Part shown: positions 26,119 to 34,548 of the stretch, one piece after another
How positions within the stretch are numbered: position 1 is the first letter of the stretch
Layout: each line of letters begins with the position of its first letter
DNA from: Ornithinibacillus halophilus
Lineage (GTDB): Bacteria > Bacillota > Bacilli > Bacillales > Amphibacillaceae
Assembly (NCBI RefSeq): GCF_900129485.1
Contig: NZ_FQVW01000018.1
Span: forward strand, 1 to 56,049
DNA length: 56,049 bases
Direction: 5' to 3'
Notes under the pieces: model-generated
Seen by the model: only the letters and a program-made list of their open reading frames with translations
Databases searched by the model: none
Told to the model about the DNA's origin: nothing
Made by a program: the position numbers and the translations under genes

Positions 26119-27839
26119 GAAATCGCCACCCCTTGTTTTTTATATGCTCTAATATTAGGTATTTCCACATTAATCGTAGTACCCTTTTCCTTTGATCCAT
26201 TGATTGAAAACTGACCACTTAAGGATTGAACCATACGCTGCATATTTACTAAACCAAGGCCGTTTCCGTTATTTCCAATTACTTTCTTAACATCAATCCC
26301 GATTCCATCATCTTGAATCAATAATTCTACCGTCTCTTTATTAAGTCTCATTTCAATATTGATTAAATTACAGCGTCCGTGTCGAACTGAATTCCCACAT
26401 GCCTCACTAATAATTCGGTAAAGTGCTTTTTTTACATCATTTTCGATTAAGGCCTCATTACCAGTAATATCCTGCTTAATTTTTATATCATTAAGGTGAG
26501 CATATTCTTCAAGATATCTTTTGATCTGTACGATAAATGGCTTCTCACCCTTTTTCACTGAACTTAATCGATAAATAGTCGACCTTAATTCCTTAATAAT
26601 CGTATTTGCTGACTGTGTAAGGACCTTACTTTCTTTTGTAAGTTCTTCTTTCGTGATAGTATTACTTCGACTTTGTAAACTGTGTAATGCAAAAACCAAT
26701 GCAAATAAACGTTGGGATACACTGTCATGAATTTCGTTGGCAATGCGGTTTTGTTCTTCTATTAATATCATCTTGTCCTTCATTTGTTCTAAATGAATTT
26801 GTTCTAGCATAATTTCACTTAGTTCTGCTAAAAACTCAAAAGGTTGGAGTAAAAAATAGGAATCTCTCATTTCTTGGTGATTTATTACTCGAATCCCTAA
26901 AACACCAATGTTCTTACTAGTCCTAACAACTTTCAACCAATATAAATCCTTGTCTAAAATAGTAGCAAATGCTTGTCTCTTTCCACGGATTTGATTCCAC
27001 TCTTTTAGCAAAACTTCTTCCAATTCTTTATTATTTGTACGATTTGAAAGAACACTTCTCTCATGATTCGGGTCAGTCAGCCAGAAAAATGCTTCATTGC
27101 TTTGTGTACATTTTATTAGGGAATTGGTTACCTCAGACGTTAGGCTCCTGTGACTTTTCTCCGTCACAAACTTTTCCATTAAATGATAAAGGGAAATAAT
27201 CTGTTCCAAAGTCTCCTCATATTTTTGGTTAGTTTCTTTTAACTTTTCATTACTGTAATTCAAATCTTCTTGCTGTTTAATTAACAGATTGGCTTTCTGA
27301 TTTAGGTCCTGAATATATTCTGAAAATAATCTGGCCAATATTGTTATTAAAATACAAACTAGAAAGACAGAAAAGCTTTCCTCGATTAATTGAAAGAAAC
27401 TGTTCCATTGATACATTGAGTATGCAATATAGGTAGTACTACTTAATAGTAAAATGAGAATCCCCCAACAAAAGAGTGGTGTTAAAAAGCTCGCTGCGAC
27501 TAATATTGGATTTAAAGCATACCAAATGAATGGACTTGAAATTCCGCCTGTTGGAATCAACAGTACTATTATCCATATTGTGTCTGCGAATACCATTATC
27601 CTAAGAAGGGATTTATTCCCAGCATGTCTTTTCAAGATTAATGTAGTCACCCATGTGGCTATTCCTAGAAAAAGTATAACAAGTGCTTTGAATAGAACTA
27701 GTGTATCCTGAAAACCTAGAAAATAAATAAATGATGTAATAATTAAAGTAAAATATCGATATAAAAAACTAAGGTGCATAGCATTTGTAGGACTAGTTTT
27801 TATAAGATTAAAAAGATGATTAACACGCTGCATATACAT
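26115..27839 (-). CDS. Membrane sensor histidine kinase (HisKA_3 type)
   Basis: This 574-residue kinase has six or so membrane helices in residues 25-175 with very short outside loops, so it may sense membrane state or a lipid-like or small signal. A coiled coil (175-220) and a GAF-like region (about 225-345) follow. The dimerisation domain has His371 (RIANEIHDSVSQRLFALVF), and the ATPase domain has the N box (SEACGNSVRHG), DDGIGID and GNGLGLVNM. It belongs to the DegS/LiaS/NarX-like group and pairs with the overlapping response regulator. The SD is weak (GAAAGTGTGA), and a short ORF overlaps its start. Confidence 0.92.
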   Translation of the reverse strand: MYMQRVNHLFNLIKTSPTNAMHLSFLYRYFTLIITSFIYFLGFQDTLVLFKALVILFLGIATWVTTLILKRHAGNKSLLRIMVFADTIWIIVLLIPTGGISSPFIWYALNPILVAASFLTPLFCWGILILLLSSTTYIAYSMYQWNSFFQLIEESFSVFLVCILITILARLFSEYIQDLNQKANLLIKQQEDLNYSNEKLKETNQKYEETLEQIISLYHLMEKFVTEKSHRSLTSEVTNSLIKCTQSNEAFFWLTDPNHERSVLSNRTNNKELEEVLLKEWNQIRGKRQAFATILDKDLYWLKVVRTSKNIGVLGIRVINHQEMRDSYFLLQPFEFLAELSEIMLEQIHLEQMKDKMILIEEQNRIANEIHDSVSQRLFALVFALHSLQSRSNTITKEELTKESKVLTQSANTIIKELRSTIYRLSSVKKGEKPFIVQIKRYLEEYAHLNDIKIKQDITGNEALIENDVKKALYRIISEACGNSVRHGRCNLINIEMRLNKETVELLIQDDGIGIDVKKVIGNNGNGLGLVNMQRMVQSLSGQFSINGSKEKGTTINVEIPNIRAYKKQGVAIS

Positions 27840-28023
27840 TCACACTTTCTACAAAATAATATCCACCATGATTGAAAGATTCACTCCCAGTGAACACATG
27901 CCCAAAATATTCCTTAATATGTATTGAATCCACTTTCTTATTATTACTAGAGAAATTCTTCATGGCACCTAGATTTGCCTTTTGCAAATGATGGTCATAC
28001 ATCGTACTTCTTAGATCTTTCAA
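27820..28023 (-). CDS. Possible 67-residue peptide upstream of the sensor kinase
   Basis: This short frame starts at TTG 28023, 10 nt after GGGAG, and overlaps the kinase start by 20 nt. The product is hydrophilic, with an aromatic C-terminal part (EYFGHVFTGSESFNHGGYYF) and a final cysteine. No signal peptide is visible. It may be a leader ORF for translational coupling, a fragment of a lost gene, or noise. Its only support is the SD spacing and the overlap. Confidence 0.3.
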   Translation of the reverse strand: MKDLRSTMYDHHLQKANLGAMKNFSSNNKKVDSIHIKEYFGHVFTGSESFNHGGYYFVESVNVYAAC

Positions 28024-28204
28024 TATTCGTCAACTCCCTGTTTAATTCTACAACCTTTGAAGTGAGCAGGATGATAATCTACTAATTGTACGTTTTCTGT
28101 ATACTTCTTAAGATATGAAGCCATGTTCATTCTAAAAAATATTAACGCTTACATTTATCAATGTAAGTACATCAACTGACACTTTTCCCCTCCTTTTTTT
28201 CAAA

Positions 28205-28335
28205 AAAAAACTAATTAATATGGAATACCAAACAATTCCACATTAATTAGGCCGGTTGCACCACTTACTCCACACGTCCCAGGTGCCCATATATAGGACG
28301 CATTTCCTAGTTTTCCATCGGTTTTTTCAATTTGT
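28205..28335 (-). ncRNA. Candidate stand-alone small RNA, about 130 nt
   Basis: On the minus strand TTGACA (28370-28375) lies upstream of TATAAT (28343-28348), with a long 21-bp gap. A structured stretch follows: TAGGA/TCCTA hairpin, then GGCACC with GGTGC. It ends in a strong terminator (28210-28251: CTAATTAATATGGAAT pairing with ATTCCACATTAATTAG, then a run of T). It does not match any riboswitch class I know. It lies between the signal peptidase terminator and the sensor kinase gene. Confidence 0.45.
28210..28251 (-). terminator. Strong terminator ending the candidate small RNA
   Basis: A 16-bp stem with one mismatch around an 8-nt loop; the minus strand continues with ten T residues. Confidence 0.8.
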
Positions 28336-28465
28336 ATAATCTATTATAACTAGTGTTCTTTATAAATTGTGTCAAATTATGGTAAAGGAGAGGTTCTAGT
28401 TTTGTCGATTTGTAAGAGAAATTGTTCCTTTTAACGAAATAGTGGATTTTTATACAAAAATAAAA

Positions 28466-28489
28466 AGACTTACAACCGTAAGCCTCCTT
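28466..28489 (-). terminator. Terminator after the signal peptidase gene
   Basis: GGCTTAC and GTAAGTC pair around GGTT; TTTTTATTTTT follows on the minus strand, 10-30 bp after the stop codon. Confidence 0.65.
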
Positions 28490-28497
28490 TTAATATT

Positions 28498-29013
28498 TTA
28501 TTTTTTAGTTCCAAAAGGGATCAAAGATAGTAACACTTCCGATTCAATTTGACTCTCCGGAACTAAACCGACATCGTCACTACGACTATCTTTACTTGCA
28601 CCTGGTTCCCGGTTATCCCCCATAACAAAATACGTTCCTTCTTCTACAATTGTTTTTGGTATATCAAAAGAAGTTCCTGTTGTGTAGTCCTCATCTATCA
28701 TTTCTCCGTTCAAATATACGACCCCATTAATAATTTCAATTTCATCGTTTGGAACACCAACAATTCGTTTTACAACGGTATAACCTGCATCATCACGAAA
28801 TAATACAATATCATTTCTTTCGTACTTATTAAAAACACCCTTCGTTAATAAGATATCCTCATGTTTAAAAGTAGGGTTCATAGAATCCCCATGTACTACT
28901 GTAAATCCAATCACGAACTTGAAAATAACAAATAGGATGAAAAGGAAAGCGATAAACCGAATCCAGCTCGCTAATTCACTTTTCTTTTCTTTCGTTTGCG
29001 TCATTTCACTCAT
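28498..29013 (-). CDS. Type I signal peptidase
   Basis: This is a Ser/Lys signal peptidase of about 171 residues. A short basic N-terminus and one membrane segment (RFIAFLFILFVIFKFVIGF) are followed by the catalytic box HGDSMNPTF (Ser44) and VVKRIVGVPND (Lys82), then GDNREPGASKDSRS. The Lys makes it the bacterial (SipS/LepB) rather than the ER-like SipW type. I chose ATG 29013 (or 29016), which follows AAGGGTG and overlaps the end of the coiled-coil gene; the longer frame to 29058 lies inside that gene. Its co-transcription with three secreted proteins suggests a dedicated processing role. Confidence 0.9.
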   Translation of the reverse strand: MSEMTQTKEKKSELASWIRFIAFLFILFVIFKFVIGFTVVHGDSMNPTFKHEDILLTKGVFNKYERNDIVLFRDDAGYTVVKRIVGVPNDEIEIINGVVYLNGEMIDEDYTTGTSFDIPKTIVEEGTYFVMGDNREPGASKDSRSDDVGLVPESQIESEVLLSLIPFGTKK

Positions 29014-29539
29014 CATCGTCACCCTTTGTAATCTCTTCTTCATTCGTTTCTTCAACATTGTCTTTATCTTCGTTCGTTTCTGGTGCTGTCTCTACTTCTA
29101 CTTCGTTTAAATCTTCCATTGCTCTTTTCAAAATAGCATCGAATTCGGATTGTATTTGACTTTTTTCCTCTTTATTATTCACTTCAAAATTATTCATCAG
29201 GGTCTGTGCATGACTCTTGATTTCCTGTACTCTTCTTTTCTTTTCTTCTTCGGTAAATTGCTTTATTTCTTTTTCTGAAGATTGTATGGCTTCTTTAATA
29301 TAACTTTGCAAAGCAACTTTTTGTTGGTCTTTTTCAGTCATGATTGCAGATTCTATACTTTCTATTGCCACTTCTCGTTGATCCGTAAACCAATTGGTTA
29401 ATAGGGATTGTATGTCTTCATTCGCAAAAGCCATTCCAAAACTGGATAAGACAGTAATAATGAATAATATTGAAGTAATCAATACTTTTAATTTAGTTGA
29501 AAAATGGTTTTTCTTATGGGTTTCTTTTCTACTTTTCAT
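29006..29539 (-). CDS. Secreted coiled-coil protein C of a three-member family
   Basis: This 177-residue protein has a basic N-terminus and signal segment (LKVLITSILFIITVLSSFG) with likely cleavage after AFA near residue 39. Just after it comes the motif LLTNWFTDQ, matching LQSWYNAQF and LSDWYGNTF at the same place in the two upstream proteins. The rest is charged coiled coil (about 55-145) and an extremely acidic tail ending GDDDE. No wall-anchor motif is present. The signal peptidase gene overlaps its last codons. Function is unknown; a helical surface or extracellular assembly is plausible. Confidence 0.82.
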   Translation of the reverse strand: MKSRKETHKKNHFSTKLKVLITSILFIITVLSSFGMAFANEDIQSLLTNWFTDQREVAIESIESAIMTEKDQQKVALQSYIKEAIQSSEKEIKQFTEEEKKRRVQEIKSHAQTLMNNFEVNNKEEKSQIQSEFDAILKRAMEDLNEVEVETAPETNEDKDNVEETNEEEITKGDDDE

Positions 29540-29559
29540 GGGAACACCTCCATTTAATA

Positions 29560-29593
29560 GATTGAGGCCTCATAGGATTGAGACCTCAATCTA
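29560..29593 (-). promoter_or_regulatory. Intercistronic stem-loop between coiled-coil genes B and C
   Basis: AGATTGAGG pairs with CCTCAATCT (9 bp), and an inner TTGAGGTCTCAA palindrome can form. No T-run follows, so differential mRNA stability or partial termination after gene B is the likely effect. Confidence 0.5.
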
Positions 29594-29605
29594 CATTAAG
29601 TTAGA

Positions 29606-30379
29606 TTATTCTCCGTCAACAATATCGTTTACTAGGCTATCTAGATTCCCTTTAACTTCATTGACTTTATTAGTACCAGCATTTTCAATTAATTCTTTTT
29701 GTTCTTTTACTAGTTCATCTTTAAGTTCATTGATATATTGCTTAACTTCTTGAAGCTTTTCGTTCATGAGTGCCTTAGCTTCACTCATTAGAATTCTAGA
29801 CTCACGATCTAATTGAGTTTGAAGGCTATTTTTAGCACTTTCAATTTTATCTTCTAGTTTTTCTTTAGCAGAAGCACCGTGTGAGTCTAGTTCTGTATTT
29901 AGGGTGTCGATTGCACTCTGACCTTTTTCATCAGCGAATTTCCCATAGTCTGTGTCTATCAATCCTTTGCCTTCTTCAACAATAGTATTTAGAGCGCTTG
30001 CACCAGCGTTGTATAAATTATCAAATTGCTTCTCCATATTAGATGAGATTTCTGCTCTTTTATCATTTAGACTATCCATGTGTGCATTTAGTGCTGTATT
30101 GACTTCTCCCTTACTCTCAGATGTTACTTTTCTGCCTTCTCGATTGATCAATATTTCAGCACTCTGTTTAGAATTGTTATAATGTGTTTCAGCTTCCCCT
30201 GCTTTCTCTGTTGCAAAAGCAATAACTTCATTCGTATCCTCTGCAACTGTATTATTAAACTGTGCATTATACCAACTTTGTAATTTCGCTCCTGCATCCA
30301 CACTTGCAAAAGCAAATCCTCCACTTACTGCCATTCCTACTACTAAAGCACCTGCCACTACTTTTGTTTTAAATTTCAT
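29606..30379 (-). CDS. Secreted coiled-coil protein B of a three-member family
   Basis: This 257-residue protein has a classical Sec signal (KVVAGALVVGMAVSGGFAFA, cleavage near residue 25). The family motif LQSWYNAQF follows at about residue 33, then about 220 residues of nearly continuous amphipathic helix in repeats (e.g. EKLEDKIESAKNSLQTQLD, NEKLQEVKQYINELKDEL). There are no cysteines and no anchor. The amphipathic pattern recalls apolipoprotein-like or filament-forming helices. It is the longest of the three and is followed by a stem-loop, so it may be the major product. No database family is recognised. Confidence 0.82.
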   Translation of the reverse strand: MKFKTKVVAGALVVGMAVSGGFAFASVDAGAKLQSWYNAQFNNTVAEDTNEVIAFATEKAGEAETHYNNSKQSAEILINREGRKVTSESKGEVNTALNAHMDSLNDKRAEISSNMEKQFDNLYNAGASALNTIVEEGKGLIDTDYGKFADEKGQSAIDTLNTELDSHGASAKEKLEDKIESAKNSLQTQLDRESRILMSEAKALMNEKLQEVKQYINELKDELVKEQKELIENAGTNKVNEVKGNLDSLVNDIVDGE

Positions 30380-30440
30380 TTTTAAATCTCCCTTTCCCTT
30401 TTATAATTTTTTTGTTTTATATGATCTAATTCATAAAAAC

Positions 30441-30866
30441 CTAATTCAATAAATCGGTTAGTATAGCTATGGTGTCTTGTTCAATCTCGGATATTATTTT
30501 TTCTTCCAGCTGCTTTTTTTCTTCTTGGAAATTATCATCTAGTAACTCATCTTTCTTTTCGTCTAATGCATTCATGTAGGATTGGTTATACTTATTTATT
30601 TCTTCTTTTGCTGTAGTAATCGAATTTTCTCGTGCCTTCATAACCCCCGCTGTCAAATCCTCTTTTTTCTCTTTCATTTCTTCTTTCACTTGTTTAAAAC
30701 TAGCTGTATACAAATCTGATATTTCATCTTGTAGTAATTCTTTTTCTTTTTGAAAGGTGTTGCCATACCAATCTGATAACGTTGAATTCGGGCTTGCTGA
30801 TCCATATACCGTTACACAACCTAGCAGGAAAAATATAACGGTGGTTCCTATAAAAACTTTTCTCAC
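30441..30866 (-). CDS. Secreted coiled-coil protein A of a three-member family
   Basis: The most likely start is GTG 30866 (AAAGGA 8-9 nt upstream), giving 141 residues; the frame opens at TTG 30887. The signal segment (VFIGTTVIFFLLGCVTVYG) could be cleaved after GSA, or after LLG as a lipoprotein, because LLGC resembles a lipobox. The family motif LSDWYGNTF follows directly. The remainder is charged coiled coil (EKELLQDEISDLYTASF to IISEIEQDTIAIL). It is the first gene of the putative operon A-B-C-signal peptidase. If it is the lipoprotein member, it could anchor the other two. Confidence 0.78.
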   Translation of the reverse strand: MRKVFIGTTVIFFLLGCVTVYGSASPNSTLSDWYGNTFQKEKELLQDEISDLYTASFKQVKEEMKEKKEDLTAGVMKARENSITTAKEEINKYNQSYMNALDEKKDELLDDNFQEEKKQLEEKIISEIEQDTIAILTDLLN

Positions 30867-31132
30867 TATCACCGATCCTTTCTTCAAGATCTGTTTTTTA
30901 TTTGTTATGTTGTTTCTTGATTAACTCAAGTATAATTGGATTACAAAGCGATTTCGTCACTCTATCGTCTACTTTATAACGAACAAAAGTACACTTACAC
31001 TTCCCACTTTTTTCAGAAATAGTAGTTCAAAAGTGTAGTCATGGTATACTTTCGTACCAGATAAAATTCGAGTCACCATAGACATACACATTTAAGGCCA
31101 GGATATTTACCCTCTCCCTCGTCCCAGACCAC

Positions 31133-31166
31133 AAAAAATGGAACCCTATCTAGTAGATAGAATTCC
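31133..31166 (-). terminator. Minus-strand terminator in the 30888-31364 gap
   Basis: GGAATTCTATCTA and TAGATAGGGTTCC form a stem, followed by ATTTTTTG on the minus strand. A possible promoter (TTGTCG, 17 bp, TATATT) lies about 110 bp upstream on that strand, so a leader or small RNA of about 100 nt may end here, ahead of the coiled-coil operon. Nothing else was seen in this 477-bp gap except the promoter of the next gene. Confidence 0.4.
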
Positions 31167-31285
31167 TTCTTTACAATATAAATGGGATGAGTTTTTTCTA
31201 TTATATATAATGGAAGTGTGGTCTCTTCTATTAATAGATAAACCTCTATAATATATAATCATCAAGCCATTTCGACAAACAAAAA

Positions 31286-31314
31286 TTGTTATAAAACTCT
31301 AAATATGGTATTCT
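31286..31314 (+). promoter_or_regulatory. Promoter of the CWB2-CAP gene
   Basis: TTGTTA (31286-31291) and TATTCT (31309-31314) are spaced by 17 bp; the start codon lies about 50 nt downstream. Confidence 0.45.
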
Positions 31315-31364
31315 TATAAAAGTTTTATACTAGATTTCTTTGATATAGATACATACGAGGGGGA

Positions 31365-33104
31365 ATGATGATGAAGCGACTTCTAGTAGTTTTTCTGATA
31401 ACCATGGTTACTATTTTTACAATGGGAAATACAGTACATGCATCTAGTTTAGAAGATTTAAGAATTTCAGGAGAAAACAGATGGGAAACTGCTGTAGAAA
31501 TCTCCCAAGAAGGTTGGGAACATGCAGATACCGTAGTTTTAACTACTGGTTACAATTTCCCGGATGCATTAGCCGGCGCACCACTGGCATATATGTATGA
31601 CGCACCCATTCTATTAACCAAGAATAAACTAGATAGAACCACTAAGGAAGAAATTTTAAGATTAGGTGCAAAAAAGATATTTATATTAGGCAATAAAAGT
31701 GCCGTACCTTTACAAGTTGAAGCAGACTTAAAGAATATAGGAATAGAAAACATTGAACGTATTGGCGGTGCAAATCGTTTTGAAACTGCTGCTTTGATTG
31801 CAGAGGAACTAGGTAAATCTGATACTGCCTTTGTGGCAAATGGATTAAATTTTCCTGATGCATTATCAATAGCTCCATATGCTGCACGCAATGGTATACC
31901 TATATTATTAACTAAAAATGACACTTTACCTGATGCTACTGTAAAAGTATTACAAGAAAAAAGACAAACAATTATCATCGGTGGTACAGCTGTAGTTGGA
32001 GAAGATGTTGCATCTCAGCTGAATAATCCTGTACGTTATAGTGGAAAAAATCGTTTTGAGACGGGAAAAGCAATCGTTGAGAATTTGACTTTAGGTAGTG
32101 AAACAGCATATTTTGCAACGGGAATGAATTTTGTCGATGCATTAACAGGTTCTGTATTAGCAGCCAAACACAATGCTCCGATCTTATTAGTGAAAACTAA
32201 CAATATACCATCTAGTACGAAAACATTACTAGAAAACTATAATAAAAAATTTATTATAGGTGGTAAAGCTGCCGTATCAGATATAGTAGCTAAAGAAATA
32301 AGTGGAGATACTAGCACTTTTACTGCACGTGGAATATCCATTGGTGATTCTGTAAAAAGAGTACTTTCAATTCTTGGAGAACCAGACCGAATTGACGAAA
32401 GTCGAGCGAAACTAGAGTGGTATATTTATAACAGTGATTATAGCAACTTCTTAATGGTAGGAATTGACAATAATCAGGTTATTCGCTTAGCAAGTAATGC
32501 CGACGTATGGAATTCAACAATCGATATTAATATTGGTACAACAAAGGAAGTAGTGGAGCAAAAGCTAGTGGATGAATATGGGAGTGGTAGCTACTATTTA
32601 GATGACTCCTATTTTGCAAGATTCTATTATGATGAACACCAAGATAATTCCATTGCACTTATTGAATTAACAGGAGAGGACCTAGAATATATAGACCCTA
32701 GGAAAACCGATTCTGTAGCAAGAGACATGGAAAAACAGATTTTTGACTTAGCCAATGCAACAAGAGTACAATTTGGACTCAAACCATTTGTGTGGGATGA
32801 AAAAGCAAGAATTTCTTCTAGAAAACATAGTCAAGATATGGCTGATCGAGACTATTTCGACCACATAAATCCTGATGGAGAATCTCCAGTCCAACGAATG
32901 AAAAAGGAAGGTATTGAGTGGATCGGTGCTGCAGAAAATATTGCTGCAGGCTACTACAATGCACTTGATGTACATATTGGATGGATGAATTCCTATGGGC
33001 ATCGTCTTAATATATTAAGTGACCTTGAACGACTTGGAGTTGGAGTTGTCTTTGGTGGTAGTTATGGCGTCTATTACACACAAAACTTCTATACACCACG
33101 ATGA
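31365..33104 (+). CDS. Secreted cell-wall-binding (CWB2) and CAP-domain protein
   Basis: This 579-residue exported protein has a signal peptide (RLLVVFLITMVTIFTMG, cleavage after VHA). Three cell-wall-binding type 2 repeats follow (about 30-315: RISGENRWETAVEIS, IGGANRFETAALIAE, YSGKNRFETGKAIV, each with a FPDAL or FVDAL segment). A CAP-associated N-terminal region (about 320-450) is next. The C-terminal CAP/SCP domain (about 460-579) has HSQDMADRDYFDHINPDG and AENIAAGY, keeping the family's His and Glu. It binds the wall non-covalently; the CAP activity is unknown. Three ATGs stand in a row; the third (31371) is best spaced from GAGGGGG. It is divergent from the coiled-coil operon. Confidence 0.92.
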   Translation: MMMKRLLVVFLITMVTIFTMGNTVHASSLEDLRISGENRWETAVEISQEGWEHADTVVLTTGYNFPDALAGAPLAYMYDAPILLTKNKLDRTTKEEILRLGAKKIFILGNKSAVPLQVEADLKNIGIENIERIGGANRFETAALIAEELGKSDTAFVANGLNFPDALSIAPYAARNGIPILLTKNDTLPDATVKVLQEKRQTIIIGGTAVVGEDVASQLNNPVRYSGKNRFETGKAIVENLTLGSETAYFATGMNFVDALTGSVLAAKHNAPILLVKTNNIPSSTKTLLENYNKKFIIGGKAAVSDIVAKEISGDTSTFTARGISIGDSVKRVLSILGEPDRIDESRAKLEWYIYNSDYSNFLMVGIDNNQVIRLASNADVWNSTIDINIGTTKEVVEQKLVDEYGSGSYYLDDSYFARFYYDEHQDNSIALIELTGEDLEYIDPRKTDSVARDMEKQIFDLANATRVQFGLKPFVWDEKARISSRKHSQDMADRDYFDHINPDGESPVQRMKKEGIEWIGAAENIAAGYYNALDVHIGWMNSYGHRLNILSDLERLGVGVVFGGSYGVYYTQNFYTPR

Positions 33105-33149
33105 GACATTGAATTGACTTACTTTTGATGATCTTTATTATAGGTAAAA

Positions 33150-33192
33150 TTATAGGACAGCGCAGGGGTATTCATCTGCGTTGTCCTATTGT
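33150..33192 (+). terminator. Terminator of the CWB2-CAP gene
   Basis: TAGGACAGCGCAG pairs with CTGCGTTGTCCTA around 10 nt, followed by a T-rich tract, 45 bp after the stop codon. Confidence 0.7.
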
Positions 33193-33214
33193 ATTTATTC
33201 TTGGGAATCCCTGC

Positions 33215-33327
33215 AAATTTGCTCCACCAGGTGGAGAGTTCGCTCTCCTCGAGGTTAAAAATTTCCTAGAGCTGATTGGAAACTCGCTCTACTCCCATTC
33301 GACAAAAAACGGGAAGTGACAGGCACC
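33215..33327. repeat. Degenerate MITE-like copy F behind lrgB
   Basis: A few decayed units (TTTGCTCC, TTCGCTCTCC, CTCGCTCT; 33224-33294) are followed by the terminal sequence TTCGACAAAAAACGGG and AAGTGACAGGCACC (33298-33327). It begins 5 bp after the lrgB stop when read on that strand. Confidence 0.75.
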
Positions 33328-33332
33328 CACCA

Positions 33333-34025
33333 CTATAACATTAACAATCTTGTTAAACCTTGCACGATCACTGAAACGAATAGTGCACTTAATACCATAG
33401 ATACCGTACTTACTACTCCCTCTTGCTGGCTATTTTCCATTGCCTTTGAGGTACCAATTGCATGGGAAGCACTTCCTATTGCAATTCCCTTTACAACATA
33501 ATGATTAAATGAAAACCATTTAAAAATGTATGGAGAACATACCGTTCCGATAATTCCGGCAAGAATAACGAAAACGGCTGTTAAGGTAGGCACTCCACCC
33601 AATGCTTCTGATAATTCCATCGCAACAGGAGTTGTTACCGATTTGGAGGCCATTGATAAGATAAGGAAATTATCAATACCAATCCATTTTGCAAGTAACA
33701 CACCACTAGATATGCCAACAATTGCCCCAATTATTACTCCAATTCCGATTGGAAGAATATATCGATGCAATACTTTTCTATATATATAGAGTGGGTATGC
33801 AAGTGCAACAACTGCTGGGCCAAGTAATTTATCAATCCACTGTGCACCAGTCATAAATGTTTCAAAATTGATGTTAAAAGTAAGTAAGAAAAATATCAGG
33901 ATTATAGATGATACAAGAATAGGAACCGTAAAAGGAGAAGGATATCTCTGGTTGATGATTCTCGCTATGATATAAGCACAGATCGTACCAATAAAGGTCA
34001 GCAAGGCAACTATTAAATTAATCAT
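33333..34025 (-). CDS. lrgB: LrgB-family membrane protein
   Basis: This 230-residue protein has about seven membrane helices and the LrgB/CidB signatures LGPAVVALAYPLY, SKSVTTPVAMELSEALGG, GIIGTVCSPYIF and GIAIGSASHAIGTSKAM. The LrgAB/CidAB system has been tied to control of murein hydrolases and, in B. subtilis, to pyruvate uptake; which applies here is open. ATG 34025 is chosen because AAGGAAGGT is 9 nt upstream, whereas ATG 34034 abuts that site. It overlaps lrgA by 8 nt. A repeat copy lies directly after the stop codon and no other terminator was seen. Confidence 0.92.
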   Translation of the reverse strand: MINLIVALLTFIGTICAYIIARIINQRYPSPFTVPILVSSIILIFFLLTFNINFETFMTGAQWIDKLLGPAVVALAYPLYIYRKVLHRYILPIGIGVIIGAIVGISSGVLLAKWIGIDNFLILSMASKSVTTPVAMELSEALGGVPTLTAVFVILAGIIGTVCSPYIFKWFSFNHYVVKGIAIGSASHAIGTSKAMENSQQEGVVSTVSMVLSALFVSVIVQGLTRLLML

Positions 34026-34410
34026 TATTCTCATACCTTCCTTTTATGAAGTAAAAACTAGTCCCCCCGCTGCTAATCAATACAAGGATTGTACTTATAC
34101 CTATTACCCCCACCAACAATATCCCCTTTCCACTGAAGAGTTCCAGATATTCAATGATCCCTACTGTTACCGGTATAAAAAACAGGGATAAATGTCTAAT
34201 TAAAAATTGTGCGCCTTCCTCAATCCATTCTGTCTTAATAACTTTAGACATTAGGGCAAGAAATAAAAGAACCATTCCTATGACACTACCTGGGATTACA
34301 TTATTTAATAAATCGCTTATCCATGTCCCCAAGAAGTAAAAGAAGAACAGGAACGCTATATGAACGATTATTTGACTGAACTTTTTCAAAAATTGCCCCA
34401 CCTTCAACAT
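34018..34410 (-). CDS. lrgA: LrgA-family holin-like protein
   Basis: This 130-residue membrane protein has four helices and the LrgA/CidA pattern: FYFLGTWISDLLNNVIPGSVIGMVLL (cut here as NNVIPGSVIGMVLLF), WIEEGAQFLIRHLSLFFIPVTVG. It forms a unit with the overlapping lrgB. LrgA proteins are holin-like and may oligomerise with LrgB. In Bacillus and Staphylococcus the locus is often controlled by LytSR; no lytSR genes are in the window. The SD before ATG 34410 is modest. Confidence 0.9.
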   Translation of the reverse strand: MLKVGQFLKKFSQIIVHIAFLFFFYFLGTWISDLLNNVIPGSVIGMVLLFLALMSKVIKTEWIEEGAQFLIRHLSLFFIPVTVGIIEYLELFSGKGILLVGVIGISTILVLISSGGTSFYFIKGRYENND

Positions 34411-34468
34411 TAAAAACTATAAAACTAGATTATGCCTCTTAATCTCCTATTATTTTAACCTTACAAAA

Positions 34469-34497
34469 AGCTGCAGACCCCTCAAAATTCTACAGCT
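34469..34497 (-). terminator. Terminator of the sialic acid operon's last gene
   Basis: AGCTGTAGA pairs with TCTGCAGCT (one mismatch) around 11 nt, followed by TTTTTGT on the minus strand. It lies 52 bp after the esterase stop codon. Confidence 0.65.
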
Positions 34498-34548
34498 CCA
34501 AACATACTATATATCACGCTCAAATCAGTTACTCAATATAATTCCAGG

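Noticed and set aside
28205-28335. T-box, cobalamin or c-di-GMP riboswitch
   Set aside because: The T-box motif, the cobalamin core and the GEMM core are absent, and no metabolic gene follows; kept only as a candidate small RNA.
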